Source: Rallus limicola
Taxonomy: Eukaryota > Chordata > Aves > Gruiformes > Rallidae
DNA: 64,000 nt
Direction: 5' to 3'
NCBI GenBank assembly: GCA_022605955.1
Contig: JAKCOZ010000003.1
Coordinates: 55,366,179-55,430,178 of the forward strand
Part shown: positions 50,085 to 62,605 of the stretch, in pieces
Position numbering within the stretch: the first letter of the stretch is position 1
How the letters are laid out: the number at the start of each line of letters is the position of its first letter
Program-made: the position numbers and the translations under genes
Notes under the pieces: generated by a model
The model's database searches: none
The model's input: only the letters and a program-made list of their open reading frames with translations
Told to the model about the DNA's origin: nothing

Positions 50085-51445
50085 GAAGTTGGGAACAGCC
50101 CAGGATATTCTTGTGATGTCACTGCAGAACACCTGTGACTGCTTCCTGAAGTCACTGCTCTTTATCATCCCCTGCCTCTGTTCCAGCACACATTACTCAG
50201 GTGTCCAGCAGCACACAAGCATCCTGGGCTTGAGCTTGGGTCCCAGCTTTGAGGAGTGCAGCAGCTCTGGGTGCTGAGCTCAGGCTGCCCCTTCCTGTGC
50301 TCCAATCCCCACTGCCCACTTACTCAGTGGCTGTCTCAGGGACACGGGCCCCGCTGAGGACTCCCAGCGAGTTCATCTCTGTGCTCTGAACTCCTCATCC
50401 TTCAGGTACTGCCTGCTAGCTCAAACCATGCTGGTCATCAGGCAGCTGGGGTGGGGGTCAGGGGCTGGAAGGGAGAGTGTCTGAGGGAGCTGCGGGGACA
50501 GGAGCGGAGGGCAGCCCATGGGTCTGGCTGCCGCACAGGGCTGCTGCTGCAGCTGCTGCTTTTCATGACTCTGGAGGACCCTTTGAGAGGCCCTTCCCTC
50601 CCCTCTCCCAACAATGTAGCTTGTGTTGCGTTGTGCTTCCATCGCTTCTGCTTTGGCTGCATCCAGCGGTGGGCCGCAACAAGAGCAGTGTGCCCGCTCT
50701 GCAGGAGGCCTTTTGATCACATCCTGCGGGTGCAGCCAGTGGATGAAAAGGAGGCAGAGGACAGAGACGGCTCTCCTATCAGCCACCAGATGAATGTGGC
50801 CAGGGAGAGATCCCAGGGCAGATCCCCACAGCAGCACTACGTCCTGTCCAGGCATACTGTTGGCAACAGGACCCCAGCTCCATGGAGGTGGACTGTGAGG
50901 ACCGTCCAAGCATCAAGGGAGCACAGAGCTCCAGTGCCAGCACACACCACCTCCCAGCAGGCTCCTGTACCCATCATTTTCTAGATCTAAACCCCACTGG
51001 GCACAGGGGAGCACGTGGTCAGCGTCAAGGATGGAGCCCCTGTGTATATTGGCATGCTGGCACTGCCACCCCTGCACATCCATCTCTCCTTCCAGAGAGT
51101 CCAATAAACACACAGTTGCTTTTCATGGGGTGTTTTTTCAAATACAAACAAGAGCCTGTCTGTTGCAGGGAACTCTCTCCAATGTGGTCTCCACAGTGTA
51201 GGAAATCCAGAGGGGAGAATTTTCTGGAGTGCACAGCGATTTTACTTGGCTGTGAGAACTGCCAGGCTGGTTCCCAAAGCCCCCTCCACCCCCTCCAGGC
51301 AAATGAACCCCCTTTGTTGAGTCACTTGCCTGGGCTTGATCCCTGTCAAAGAAGCAAAGCTCCAGATGTGGGAAAGTGGGTAGGAATCCAGCATGGTACT
51401 GCCACGCAAATAAAGCAGCTTGGTGTCACAGACCAAAGCTGTTGA
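50085..51445 (+). other. GC-rich block containing the TOPORS-like frame
   Basis: The base composition shifts sharply to GC-rich at about 50085 and back near 51445, where a CR1 begins. The block holds the RING-finger frame, about 360 bp of upstream sequence with short open frames, and about 460 bp after the stop with two AATAAA hexamers (near 51104 and 51408). The even shift suggests that the whole block arrived as one unit or is a relic gene. No target-site duplication or poly(A) tail is obvious at the edges. Confidence 0.5.
50451..50984 (+). pseudogene. TOPORS-like RING-finger gene, degenerate
   Basis: A 177-codon frame holds the second half of a C3HC4 RING finger of the TOPORS E3 ubiquitin/SUMO ligase type. 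Residues 62-70 give C-x-H-x-F-C-x-x-C (Cys62, His64, Cys67, Cys70). Residues 81-84 are CPLC, followed by RRPFDHIL, which closely resembles the segment after the TOPORS RING. The first zinc-binding CxxC pair expected near residues 46-50 is absent: RGPSLPSP stands there. Residues 1-40 look unlike a RING-protein N-terminus. Downstream is a basic, Ser/Arg/Pro-containing stretch (RSQGRSPQQHY) that recalls the arginine/serine-rich tail of the family, but the frame ends far short of full-length TOPORS. AATAAA signals follow at about 51104 and 51408. No introns are evident. I infer a decayed retrocopy or member of a TOPORS-like family. A functional short variant is less likely because two zinc ligands are missing. 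Confidence 0.65.
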
Positions 51446-51915
51446 GGATTTGACACCTGCACCAAACCAGGTTTCCCAAAGCCCCATCCAACCTTCTCAT
51501 GGACACTGACAGGGAGGGTGCAGCCACAGCTTTTCTGGGCAGCCTATGCCAGGGCTTCTTCCTAGTATCTTATCTAAATCTTTTAGTTTAATGCCATTAC
51601 CCCTCATACTGTCACTACACACCCTGACAAAAGAATCCCTCCCCAGCTTTCCTGTAGTCCCTCTCCATCAGGTACTGGAAGGCTGCTATGAAAGGTGTCC
51701 CTGGAGCCTTCTCTTCTCCAGGCTAGACAAGCACAAGTCTCTCGGCCTGTCTTCATAGGAGAGGTATTCCAGCTCTCTGATCATCTCTGTGGCCCTCCTC
51801 TGGACTTGCTCTACCAGCTCCATGTCTTTCCTGTCCTGGGGGCCCCATGAGCTGGATGCAGTACTCCAGATGGTGTGCCATGAGAGCAGAGCAGTGGGGC
51901 AGAATTTTGTTACAA
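51445..51915 (-). mobile_element. CR1 LINE, internal 3' UTR and C-terminal segment
   Basis: It contains GCCCCATCCAACCTTCTCATG, TTTTCTGGGCAGCCTATGCC, CTTCTCTTCTCCAGGCT, and the AGCTGGATGCAGTACTCCAGA block. The tail and last 3' UTR bases are missing on the low-coordinate side where it abuts the TOPORS-like block. The minus-strand frame 51686-51931 has recognisable CR1 residues (ELVEQVQRRATEMIRELEYLSYE). Confidence 0.88.
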
Positions 51916-52647
51916 TGAAACCAGAATTCAAGTCCGTGTCAACAAATGTGTGTAAGATGCTTGCCTTCAGGAAATTTTAGTCATGAATCATAAAACACAA
52001 CTGAAATCTTTATTCTATGAACACAAGGAACCTGGGAGAGTAATGGATGAATAGCTGCTAGTCCAGGATGTGAAACCAGAGACAGCAGAAATAACAAACA
52101 GCTACTGTAAATGACGCAAAGATGCAGGATTTAGAGGAACTGACAAACATAAGGATGAAGGTGCAAAACTGAACCATACTTATGACGGACACAGAATAAG
52201 AACTAATACAAATTAAAGTAAATCTATTAGAATACAAATATCAGTCTGTGATGAAGAACGATGGTGGAAGTTTATTGAGATTAATGTTGGAAAACTGCGA
52301 ATCTTTTAGATTACATTTTGATATAAACAAAAGGTCTTGTAGACTTTGTTTAGGCAAATAGTAAAAGCCATCACAAAACAGTTGGCCATGAAATATAAGT
52401 GATTATGAGTTGTTTCACTTTAAATGGAAGAGCAAACAAAAGCAGATCTGCAATACAGGCTCTTCATTTCAAATACGTGAACTAGGAAACTTTGGAAGCT
52501 AGTCATTGAAGACCAATGGAATAAAAAGATAGAATTGATTTGTTTTTAAGAGGTAGAACAATAAACATAGTGTTGTTTTTATGTAATCCAGTGAATAAAT
52601 AGCTGAAAAAAGATATCTAAGTCCACAAACTAAATTAGAAGCTGTGC
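51916..52647. other. Unique AT-rich non-coding stretch
   Basis: No gene or repeat recognised. Confidence 0.45.
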
Positions 52648-53066
52648 ATAAAGCAAAGACAGACAAGTGATTCATTCCCCATTTCCCATCAGCAAGCTGG
52701 TTTTTATCCATCTCCAGGAAAACAGGGCTCCCTCACATGTAACAGTGACTAGGGAAGACAAATGCCATCTCTCTGTATGTTCCCCCCTCTTCATTTTTTC
52801 TTCCTCAAGGTTTTTACATGCTGAGTATGGGATATCCCTGTGGTCAGTTTGGGTGAGCTGTCCTGGTTGTGTCCCTTCCCTGTCCCACCAGTCTACTCAT
52901 TGATGAGGTGGGATGAGAAGCAGAAAAGGCCTTAGCTCTGTGTAAACACTGCCCAGCAATTGTGAGAACATCTCTGCATTATCAATGTTTTTTTCAGCAT
53001 AAATCCAAAACAGAGCCTTGCAGTAGCTACTATGAAGTTTAATGCTATCCCAACCAAAAAATCACA
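52648..53066 (-). mobile_element. LTR, short type, partial (probable 3' LTR of a remnant)
   Basis: It shares the family of 12314-12858 and 25541-26099. Blocks are CCATCTCCAGGAAAACAGGGC, GTATGGGATATCCCTGTGGTC, GGTGGGATGAGAAGCAGAAAAGGCC, and CATAAATCCAAAACAGAGCC near the end. The end containing the GTGGTTTAACCC terminus is missing on the low-coordinate side. The sense strand is minus. A purine-rich run lies directly upstream on the sense strand (rc of 53067-53080), as expected for a polypurine tract before a 3' LTR. Confidence 0.8.
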
Positions 53067-53539
53067 TTCTCCACCGCTTTTGCAACACCATTTATGTCAG
53101 ACTCGTTTACCACACTATCCAATACAACTTCATTAATCACCCCCCTTCCTATCTTGAAATAATATACAGATATGATTCCCTTCATATACAGAACACCCCT
53201 GTGTAATGTCTTCACAATTCCCATTGAGTTCATTTAGCCCATGACCTTAGGGTCTATGTTATGGTGGTCACTCAGGACAGGAAAGGTCATGTGTTGCATG
53301 GAGTGACTGGCTACAAAAGCCAGCTTAGGTCAGGTCGCTGCTGCACATACTTGGCTTCTTGTAAGGTTTGTCCTCCATTGTTTCAGGTGGTTCATGCTAT
53401 AGTATTTCCTGTAATATGCAACCTGAAGCATGGGATTAAAGATATTTCCATTACAATATCCATCTCTGGTCCCTTTGGGCCAGACCTTCAGATTTAGCAT
53501 TACAATGATCTCCTCCCCTTACTCTTAGTCTGACTGTTT
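53067..53539 (-). mobile_element. Endogenous retrovirus, internal remnant
   Basis: The stretch lies between an LTR and a stub of a second LTR start in the same orientation, so it is probably the 3' end of the internal region of the provirus. A minus-strand frame of 62 codons (53045-53233) runs into the LTR and has no recognisable domain. No gag, pol or env feature can be claimed. The remnant cannot be functional. Confidence 0.5.
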
Positions 53540-53612
53540 TAAACACAGATCCAAAACACAGCCCCGTACTACCTACTATGGGGAAAATTAACCATATCCC
53601 GGCATAATCCTT
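53540..53612 (-). mobile_element. Stub of a second LTR (U3 start) of the same family
   Basis: AACACAGATCCAAAACACAG, then CTACCTACTATGGGG and AAAATTAACCATATCCCGGC repeat the end of the LTR at 52985-53058. Only about 70 bp remain, consistent with a 5' LTR deleted after its first bases. Confidence 0.65.
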
Positions 53613-55662
53613 TAGGTTAGGTGAGATGTATTTGTAAAATCACTGGTAAATCTAGAAATGTGTGATCTTTACATGGCAATAGGCATTTGGTGGCTCATTT
53701 TGAATTGCTGTTGAATGATACTGTGAAATTAATTTTGAAGGCTCCTAGCTCTAGATCAGTGATCCTTCAGCCATTAGTCAAAAAGTATTGTTGCTTTATA
53801 AGATCATCTGGTACTTCAGGTGCATTCTAAAAATATTGCTTAATTAAATTGCTATCTATGGATTTTATGCTGTGTTTCCACGACTAGCAGTAGAAAACAA
53901 GGCCAACATGCATAGTATGGTTTGGCTGATTTGACAGTAAGTTTTTGTGCCTGTGCCTGGTCTAGAACCTATTTATATTTCTAGAAACTGCACTGTAAAG
54001 ACCTAGTATGCCAAAAAGACTCATACTCAGTGATTAGAACAAGATATGATCTAAGCCAATTTAAAGAATTAAAACAAAAATGAAAAAGGGAAAAAAAAAT
54101 TGATGTGTGATTATCAACTCTAAGGCAGTACAGATAAGCCCCATTTTTTCATTTTATCTAACTCAGAATCCCTTTGTGTCTGTTCAGGATAGAGTTGCCC
54201 CATTAGGTATTTTGATTCTCTTTAGCTCTTCACAGCATTTTACTGCTAAGTAGCACTTGAAGGGATCAGAATACCCAGACAAATTAATGACATCTGATAA
54301 AAAGTTGCTATAGTTATTAGTTTCCAGTATTGCATTTACAGTGGAATTGGAAAAGCCATTCAACGTTATCCACCTCTGGAACAACAACTGGCAATTAAAG
54401 CAGAAAATTTTATAGGTCTGTAATTTTTTGAAAATTAGTGAAGTCAAAATTGGCATAATGAAATCCTTGTTGGAATTTTAATTTAAACTCAAAGTTTATT
54501 TTTGTCAGATTTAGAAGAACATCTGGCTCCTCAAGTAGTTCAAGAAACCCTCATTCTAGAAAACAAAATGCTTTGCTACCTCAACTTAAAAAAAAAATTA
54601 CACATTTGTTTTTCTACTTTATAATATTTCAGTTTGTGTTATGTCTGGAACACAAGAAAATAAATCAATATTATCAAATCTCCTCTCTGTGGGAACCCAG
54701 AGAGACCATACTGCACCAGATGTTATTATGAACCAGCTGCAGAAGCAGAGCAAATGCCTAGTTTGTCAAAATTCACTGGAGCAGAAGCTTTCAGCAATTT
54801 ATTTAATCTAGCAGGATTTATCAAGACATGCTTCAGCAATAGCTACTTACAAGTAGCACAATTTGTTCATTATAACATTCTTCAGCCAAGTTAGTATTAA
54901 CACCCATGATTCAATGTGGAGAAGCCCTGCTGCCACTGGATAAAATGGCTTCACAAATATGTCAGTGGAAATCATATACATGTATACAATTTTAGTTTCT
55001 AAACTCATCAGCAGCCTGTCTGTCAATTAGATTAAAATGGTTTTAAACACTCAGCTTTTTCTTCCAGTTCTGTTCCAGTCTCCCTGACCTAGGTAAAGGC
55101 TTCTGCTTTACATCACAGAGTAAGACAGGTTCTGAACTCTGTTCTCATACCTGAAACCAAGTAGTAAGATAAAGTAGGTGTCAAGGACAGTAGAGAAAAA
55201 GAGCTGCTGCAGTGAGTCTGTAAAAATGTCACTTACACCAAATATCTTTTCAGTGGATGCCAACAAATCCCTCTGTTGATTTCCACTTGAATGCTGTGGT
55301 GCCTGTTATACGAAACTCTGTTAGGAAGAAAATTCAGAAGTGAGATTACATTTGTTTCTGCTTCTTAAGATATTTAAAATGGCAACTAGAAAACCTGAGC
55401 TGTAAAAAGTTGAACTAGCTACTGCTTAGAGACTATTTGTACTGTTCTGCTTATTATCCATGATGGCAGCTAACAAATTCCTCTCTACATTAATTCTGAT
55501 GATGAGTTCTTCTATGATTTTGAAATCCAAGGCATGTTTTCACCACACAATTGTCAGATTAAATTTAGTGTAGCTCTTTCTTTAAAAAAGCACTCTTTTC
55601 TTCAGCTAGCTGGACACTAGTTGTTTCAAATGCACTTACACCTCTGTAAATCATCTACCATT

Positions 55663-55682
55663 TTGTTGTTGTTGTTGTTGTT
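55663..55682. repeat. (TTG)n microsatellite
   Basis: Six to seven perfect TTG units. Confidence 0.9.
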
Positions 55683-56344
55683 AGGAGCATCATGAGCTCA
55701 TAAATCAGTGGATTTTTCACATTTTTAGGATTATGCCTAGAAAATCTTTATAACCCTTAAAGTGACTCCCACAAAAGTGTTTACCACACTAAAATGCCTT
55801 ATGGGATAGTCTGCCTCCAAACATTTAGATCACATGGCCAACCACTTCAAATGTACATTAGTGAAATCCCTGATGCATTTGTTCTTAGTAGGACTTCAGT
55901 TTCTGCTACCTCCTGCCACCAGACAATTTCCATGGTCTTTGAGGCAACTTAAGAAGTGAGAGTTTCTTAATGTGGCTGTGTGACAACACACTAGAGATGT
56001 TACAACATTGTCATGCAGGACTTAAGTTTTGTTCTCAGTTTGATGCCTCCTCTCTTCATGGTCTCATCCAGAGTCTTCTAAAACCCTTGAAGCCTTTGAT
56101 AATGTGTGGTTTATTTCATCATGTGGGAGTGCGTCCTATAAATGGTGCTTCTTAGTGAATTACTTCATCCAGTGCAGACAGCAAATGCTCAATAGTGATG
56201 TTAGCTAGCATTAACAGGAGCTGGTTGCTAAGTGGGTTTTATCTTCCTTAAATGAATAGAAGCAAAGTTATCACAATACCTATGGGCCTTACAGCTACTA
56301 ATAACACATTTTTTTCAGGAGAGTTTTAGGATCACCTGAATAAA

Positions 56345-56440
56345 AACAAAAACAAAAAACCATAATAATAACAATAACATCATTATATACCCTTATATTA
56401 TTATGATGATTATAATGATGATGATAATGATGAACTAATG
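56345..56440. repeat. A-rich and (ATG/ATA)n low-complexity stretch
   Basis: AAAAC units followed by AATAAC, ATTATG and GATGATAAT units. An imperfect trinucleotide-type repeat. Confidence 0.75.
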
Positions 56441-59400
56441 GATCAGAAAAGGAGAAAACAAACACTCAGGTCAATAACAGAGTGTTGTTAGCAACACAAG
56501 AAAGGTCTTCCGAGAGCCCAAGGATTTAATGAAAGATCCTGGGCTGAAAAGTCAGTCTTGAAATGAAGACTAGGTGAAGACAAAGTGAAATTATTTCCCT
56601 AATTTGTGGAAGAGAGTGGATAATTGAAAGGTGATTCATAGAATAGGAAGAAAGGTGAGATAAAAGAAAATAGTTAAATCAAAACTGAAAAATTGCCCTC
56701 CTTAAATATTTATGACTTAGATTGATGAGACTTTTATTCCTAATGGACAACTTGCAGATTAATGAGCTTTTAATTGTCCTTGATGCAATTAAGGATGATG
56801 GTCTTTTGCTAAATTTTGAGTTCCAACCATAGTTTATGTAAGTCATTCACATTACTCAACCTATAATGATGTCCTTGGCTTCGTTGTTTGTGGTCTGGTT
56901 CTCATTTGTCTGGCATTACATTCTAAGATTGCAATGACTCAGATTTCCTTTAGCTTTACAACAAAAAGCACTAGCATGTATTGCATGAGGTATCTCAAAT
57001 TTATTCACTTGTTTGTGGTCTTCTTATGCAGGCTTCTCAAGCAGGTGTATACAAACACATACCTCTGCATTTAGAGGACAAATAGAAACTCCCTGCTCTA
57101 GTGTCACTGTAGAGTTTCCCTCACTATATCAAGACTGAGCTACATTCAAATTTTAAAATGTAATTTGATATTTTCAGTCCAGGATGTTCCTGAGAAATTA
57201 TATAAGCATAGTCCTTTATTTTTAATAGAGCTTGAGACCTATATCTTCTTCAAATTTTTTTAAAAGCCTAGAAAGGAAATCTATACTGAAACTATGCGAA
57301 GTAAGAGAAAATAAAAATTCCACTGACAATGTTTCCAGAAAACCCTACTTAACCTTTATTTAGACAAAGCACTGCTAAAGCTGATAGTTTTTTACCTGGA
57401 GCAGGAAGGCGGGAGTTGGCCACTATGGTATTACAGTACGTTTTCATTTATAAAAAAAGAACCGCTATGGGTTTTAATTGGCTTTAACACAATTAGTATT
57501 TTTGCTGTAAGCAGTAAAAAGGGCTATCCAAATGTTCATGCAGATAAAGTGAAACTGAGTCAAGATTTTTAATAGACATTGGAATATTATTTTTATGTAT
57601 AGTCAGACAGCAGAAACAATAATGTAAACTTCAGCATATGCTAAAAAAGTATGTACTCAGATTCCCTTGACAGACTATGCATAATTTTGTCTGTATGCCC
57701 AAAGCTTTATTGTAAATGGTTGCAGCTAAGATTATTAAAATTAAAGATATTAAAATTAAGCCAGAGAGTCAAGTGCATGCTATTGTCTTACCTTCACTTT
57801 GTCATCTACATACACAACCAGAATACAGTATGTCCAGGAAGAAAAAGAAGGAAAGGATGAAGTGTAAGCAGGTACAGAGATTTTGGAAAGACAGGGCTTT
57901 TTGCTAGAATTTGAAATAGAAATGGACATTGAATTTAATTCCTGTATTCTAGATCCCTGTGGATATTCCTTTAGGCCTATCACTCCAAATTGTTAAGTTG
58001 CAGGAAAAAAGGTGGAAGAGTTTATTGAAAAGAAATAACAGAGACAGATCATTTTTGAGAGAATTCATGTTCTTCTACTTTGGATGGAGTTAAATGATCA
58101 GAAGAACTTAGCTAGCAGCCTGAGTTCATAAGCACAATACAATGATTATAGAGGGCTCTAGATTTGATTGACACTGTGAAAAGCCACACAGTGAAGCCTG
58201 ACAATTTACTTATTGGTGACAGATTTTCTTTGCGCTTCCAAAGACCAAGCCACATAACAGTTTTAGTTCTACACATAATTAGACTAGGTATTTAATTATT
58301 CTCTATTATGTTCAGCTATAGTCTCTGCATAAAAAGTAAGAAAACAAAGACCTTACATCCAAAAAATTCCTCAAAGAAACTACCTTGAGATTCTGAACTA
58401 CAGACTGCAGCAGCTGCATGCAAAACTCCAAAATTCTGAGGTCAGATTCTGCAACAGCTCATCTTCTGTGGATAAATAAGGGACAGATATACACAAAATA
58501 CTCACCAGAAAGTTTTGAATAAAGTCTATGTTGAAATAGCTTAATCTTAGTTACACATGGAAAGATTTATCATTCACGACAGGAAGTAAAAAAGAAAAAA
58601 ACAACACCCTACAATACATTCTAATGATCATTGTTTCATCAAAAAAGAAAGCCTTAGACATTTTGGTGTTCTCTGATTATTACAATGGTTTCAATAGAAG
58701 TTGTGTTTTTCTTGAAATATCAAATTATGTTTTATCTTCCTGCAGTGGCCAAAAAAATTGTTAAGGAAAACATAAGTCCTTGTGACCATAGAGGAAGCTT
58801 GTGAGTATGTCTGAAAGATGCTGTTGGCTTATGCTCTTCCTTTTTTTCATCTTTTTTCTGTGGTAGCCTCAGCACTGACCCCTGAAAACCAGGCACAAAC
58901 CCCCAATTTCTTTTTCTTCTCTATGAAGAAACCCCTAATAACAAAGATAAATACAGAAGACTGGATGGCCGTTGTCCAGATTAATTTTGGCAGGTCACAA
59001 CAATCTAATGTAAAATTCAATTGGTTCCTGGAGTTAGACTGTATGCCATTATTGATGCATTTCCTGGGATCCTAGCTCAAATTCACTCAATCAATCCTTT
59101 AAGCAACTCCAAGGATTCCAGTTATCTTTCTCTAGGGCACACTTCCAAAACCACTATCTGTTTTCTCAAAAATTACTTTAGCTGCACCTCAAGAAAAAGT
59201 TTACATCCCCACACGTTAATTTATAACATATATGATACTGAGATTTCAATAAGAAATGCAAAGTGATGCTGATGAAAACTACCAGCTGTCAAGCTGTTTG
59301 AGTATAGAACAAAATGAATTTGTAGACAGTGGAAAGTCTTCCCTTTCCCTTTTCAAGGTCACTTCAGTTGCTTTGGATTAGGCATCATGATTATTATTTT

Positions 59401-60509
59401 CCCAATGGAAGGTCTGCATTCCTCACCCCATTATGTAATTCACCTTGACATGCTTTTTACATTTCAAACTGTCCCAAAAATGTAAAATATTATAGTCTTG
59501 TTAGATATATGTTTTATTTTCAGAACAACATTAACAGAAACATTAGTTTCAGCAAGAGCAATAAAAGTAAAAACACTCATTACATAATGGAGTTTAAAGA
59601 ACCTGCAAAGAATTAGTTGGAACTGTAAATACACTCACATGGACTGTAATAATTTTGAATCAAAAGGAGATCACTAAGACTCAAATTTCATATGGGCAAA
59701 ACTCTACTTTCCCAATTCACATGAGTAGCCCCACAGGAGTCAGTGAACTAAGAGATGAGTAGTTTTGTTTATGCAGGGTTTACAGAGAAAAGAAATATCT
59801 CCAGTCTAGCATATTCCAGTGGTTATCCCCACAAACAGACACCAGAGAGTTCATCTCTCAGTCATACAGATTTTGAAGTGTTGGTGGAAGGGTGAATGCC
59901 ATGCTTATAGCACTTGTTCCTTGGCAGCAGGTCTCTGGCTTTAAAGCAAGAGTACCTATTTCAATGCAGAGAAGATATAGGAATGCATTATTCTTTAGTA
60001 AAAGATGCTGACAAAAACAGCATACCCTGTTCTCCTTGGATGAAGCTTTAGGCTCACAGAGAAACCTCCATGACAGCCAAAGCAGACAAAATAGAAGAAA
60101 AAGAAAAAAACTGTCTCTCCCTGTATCATGTGTCCTCCACACACAAAACCATCATAATCCAATGACAAAGATGAAACACATCTGTGTCAGAAAAGAAATA
60201 CAGAAATAGCAAACACATAGTTTTCCCAGAGAAAGACATATCATAAGTGAGTCTCTTTCTGACAATACAGTTTCAGAAAAAATACCAATAGCAAAATATT
60301 CTGATAGTTATAAGCATACTGGTCTTCTCTTTCCCATTTATTTTTCTTAAGAGGCAGAGATTCTTAGGGAAAAACAGCAGTGCATTATGAAAAATAAAAC
60401 TAACTGAAGAGGTCTGCCAAAATTAAGTAGCGACACAAAGCTGAGCAATCATAGGCATGAATGCTCATAAAGCAGTTCAACCTTCCCAAGGCTAAGATAT
60501 GAAAGCCTT

Positions 60510-60605
60510 ATTTAAAACACACAAACAAACCAAACACCACCCTCCCGCAACACAAACCAAAACCAACCAACCAAAAAAAAAACCCCATCAAAAAACAATC
60601 CCCAC
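60510..60605. repeat. A/C-rich low-complexity stretch
   Basis: Irregular CAAAC, CCAA and poly(A) units over about 95 bp. Confidence 0.8.
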
Positions 60606-62386
60606 CAAAAACTAATGTAGCATCAAAATCAGACTTGATTAAATTTTCTCATAAAGCTCTTGGAATGATTCTAGCTGGAGTCTTAGCTTTTGGCCCAGAA
60701 AAGAGAACACCAGTAAATGCATGCTAGCTTTTGCAGCATTTTGCTTGTACAGTGTGATCAGAGTTTCGCTTGTAGGATCCAAACACAGTTGAGCAACATT
60801 TGATTATGATTATTTTATTTGATTTTCTGAAGTATTTGCACAATATTCTTGTTACTTTGAAGATACTTCACTTCAAGCTGTTCAGCTTTTATTCAACAAA
60901 GCCAAACACAATGTCTTTTTATGAAACACTGTAAATATAGAAAGCTGTAAATTAAGCTGCTTTGGAACAGAGAAAGCAATTTTAAGAGATGTCAAGTAGT
61001 ATATCTAGCTTTGAAATCACTCTCTATGGGAAGGAACAAGATTTTCTCTATGCTCCTGCCACAACAGGAAGCAAAAAGGCTAATTCAATTTCAGGCCAGA
61101 ACAAAAGATAACAACTCTGTTTACATTATAACATACCAGTAGGTAAAAGAGATACTTAAGAAAAGAAGAATTGTGCTTATGAGCACAAAACTTAGTTCTT
61201 AGCATAAGTATTAGGAATATTTTAAAAAATTTAAAGTTATGAATCAATTAGTGTAGTAGTTTATTAGACTATATGCTTTACCTATGTGTTTACCTAAAAT
61301 AATCACTTAAAAGCTTGTACAATGAGTTACACACAACAGTGGTTTTGGAACTATCTTTATAAAAATAAGCAATTATTTAATTAATTAATCAAGAAAGCAC
61401 ATGTATTGCCCTACTGTTATCAGAAGGTCTGTTCATGATATGAGTTATTCTTGCTTTTAATATGCTTTTCATATACTGAACCATGTAATCATGTCACTCC
61501 AGATAGACCTGAAAGGCATTCTGTGTGGGCTGGGAACTATTAAAACCCTACCACAAGTAAAGATTTTGGAGCAGATCTTTCCAAACTGATTTCCTGACCA
61601 GAACTTGAAGTGTTCCCTGGACAATGGTGGTGGGTTACCTGAGTAGAAGCACTTCTATGGAGCCAGTTTCAGCTTATCCCTACTATACTGCTGCCACACG
61701 CTGCAGAGGTCACCTCTTGGCACCCTGTGTGGTTTGTGGCTTTTGAAGCTTTTTCAGCTCTGGATCCTGCTCTCCAGGCTCAGCACATGCTTGGAGCCAT
61801 GCTTGGAGGAGGGAGTCAAGATGCTCTACATATGCTTAATGGTACAATAGCCTTGGCAAAGAAACCATGTCTGGATGGGAATACAGAATGAGAAGACAGA
61901 ACATTTTTGTTGGGTCTTGACTTTAGGGCTTTGCAAGATAACGATGACAAAACAGGAATAACCAGATTTTTAAAAATCCATCTGGTAAAAGGGAAAAAAT
62001 AGAAAATCAGTTTGGGAATATATGTAAAGTTTTATTTCATCCAAACTGTAAAACAGTCCTAGAGTATGCTGGTCAAGTGGGTAAACTTCTGAGCTGGAAG
62101 AGTCCTAGAACACCTGCAATCTTATTTCCCAAAATTTGAAAGAAATTTTTATTCTAAGCTTGTCATTGCAGGCTATTTAAGTGCAGGCAATTGTGTAACA
62201 AATTAAATATCTTAAAAATTCAGTAAGAAATTTTGCCCAGAAATTGAAAGTGATTTCTCAAAATGCAACTCTATACCAGTAATATATATGATTCCACTAT
62301 ATACAAATTTTCTACAGGTTTATCCTCCTTTCCGATTACCACTGGAATTGTTCGTTGTGCTTTCAATCCTTCTTAGATGCATTTTT

Positions 62387-62407
62387 GGGGGGGTGGGAGG
62401 GTGGGGG
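62387..62407 (+). other. G-quadruplex motif
   Basis: Four G runs of 7, 3, 3 and 5 are separated by single bases T, A and T. Single-base loops make this a strong canonical intramolecular G-quadruplex motif on the plus strand. It sits alone in AT-rich sequence. Confidence 0.85.
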
Positions 62408-62564
62408 CAATACATAATAGCCAGTCACGCTCTGTAGATTAGCAACATATATGAAAAATGGCCTCTATTAATCCTGTACTCTAAACACTATTGGTTCTTC
62501 AATTTAAACAGCTGTGGATTGCAAATCAGTGAAGATAGAGCTAGAACACTATCATGCTCCAGCA

Positions 62565-62605
62565 CTATATATACATATAAATATATAAATATATATGTAC
62601 ATACA
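62565..62605. repeat. AT-rich (TA/ATAA)n stretch
   Basis: TATATATACATATAAATA-type sequence, partly self-complementary. Confidence 0.85.

Noticed and set aside
50421..50909. 162-codon minus-strand frame opposite the TOPORS-like RING
   Set aside because: It is the antisense shadow of a GC-rich coding-like region; the recognisable RING residues are on the plus strand.
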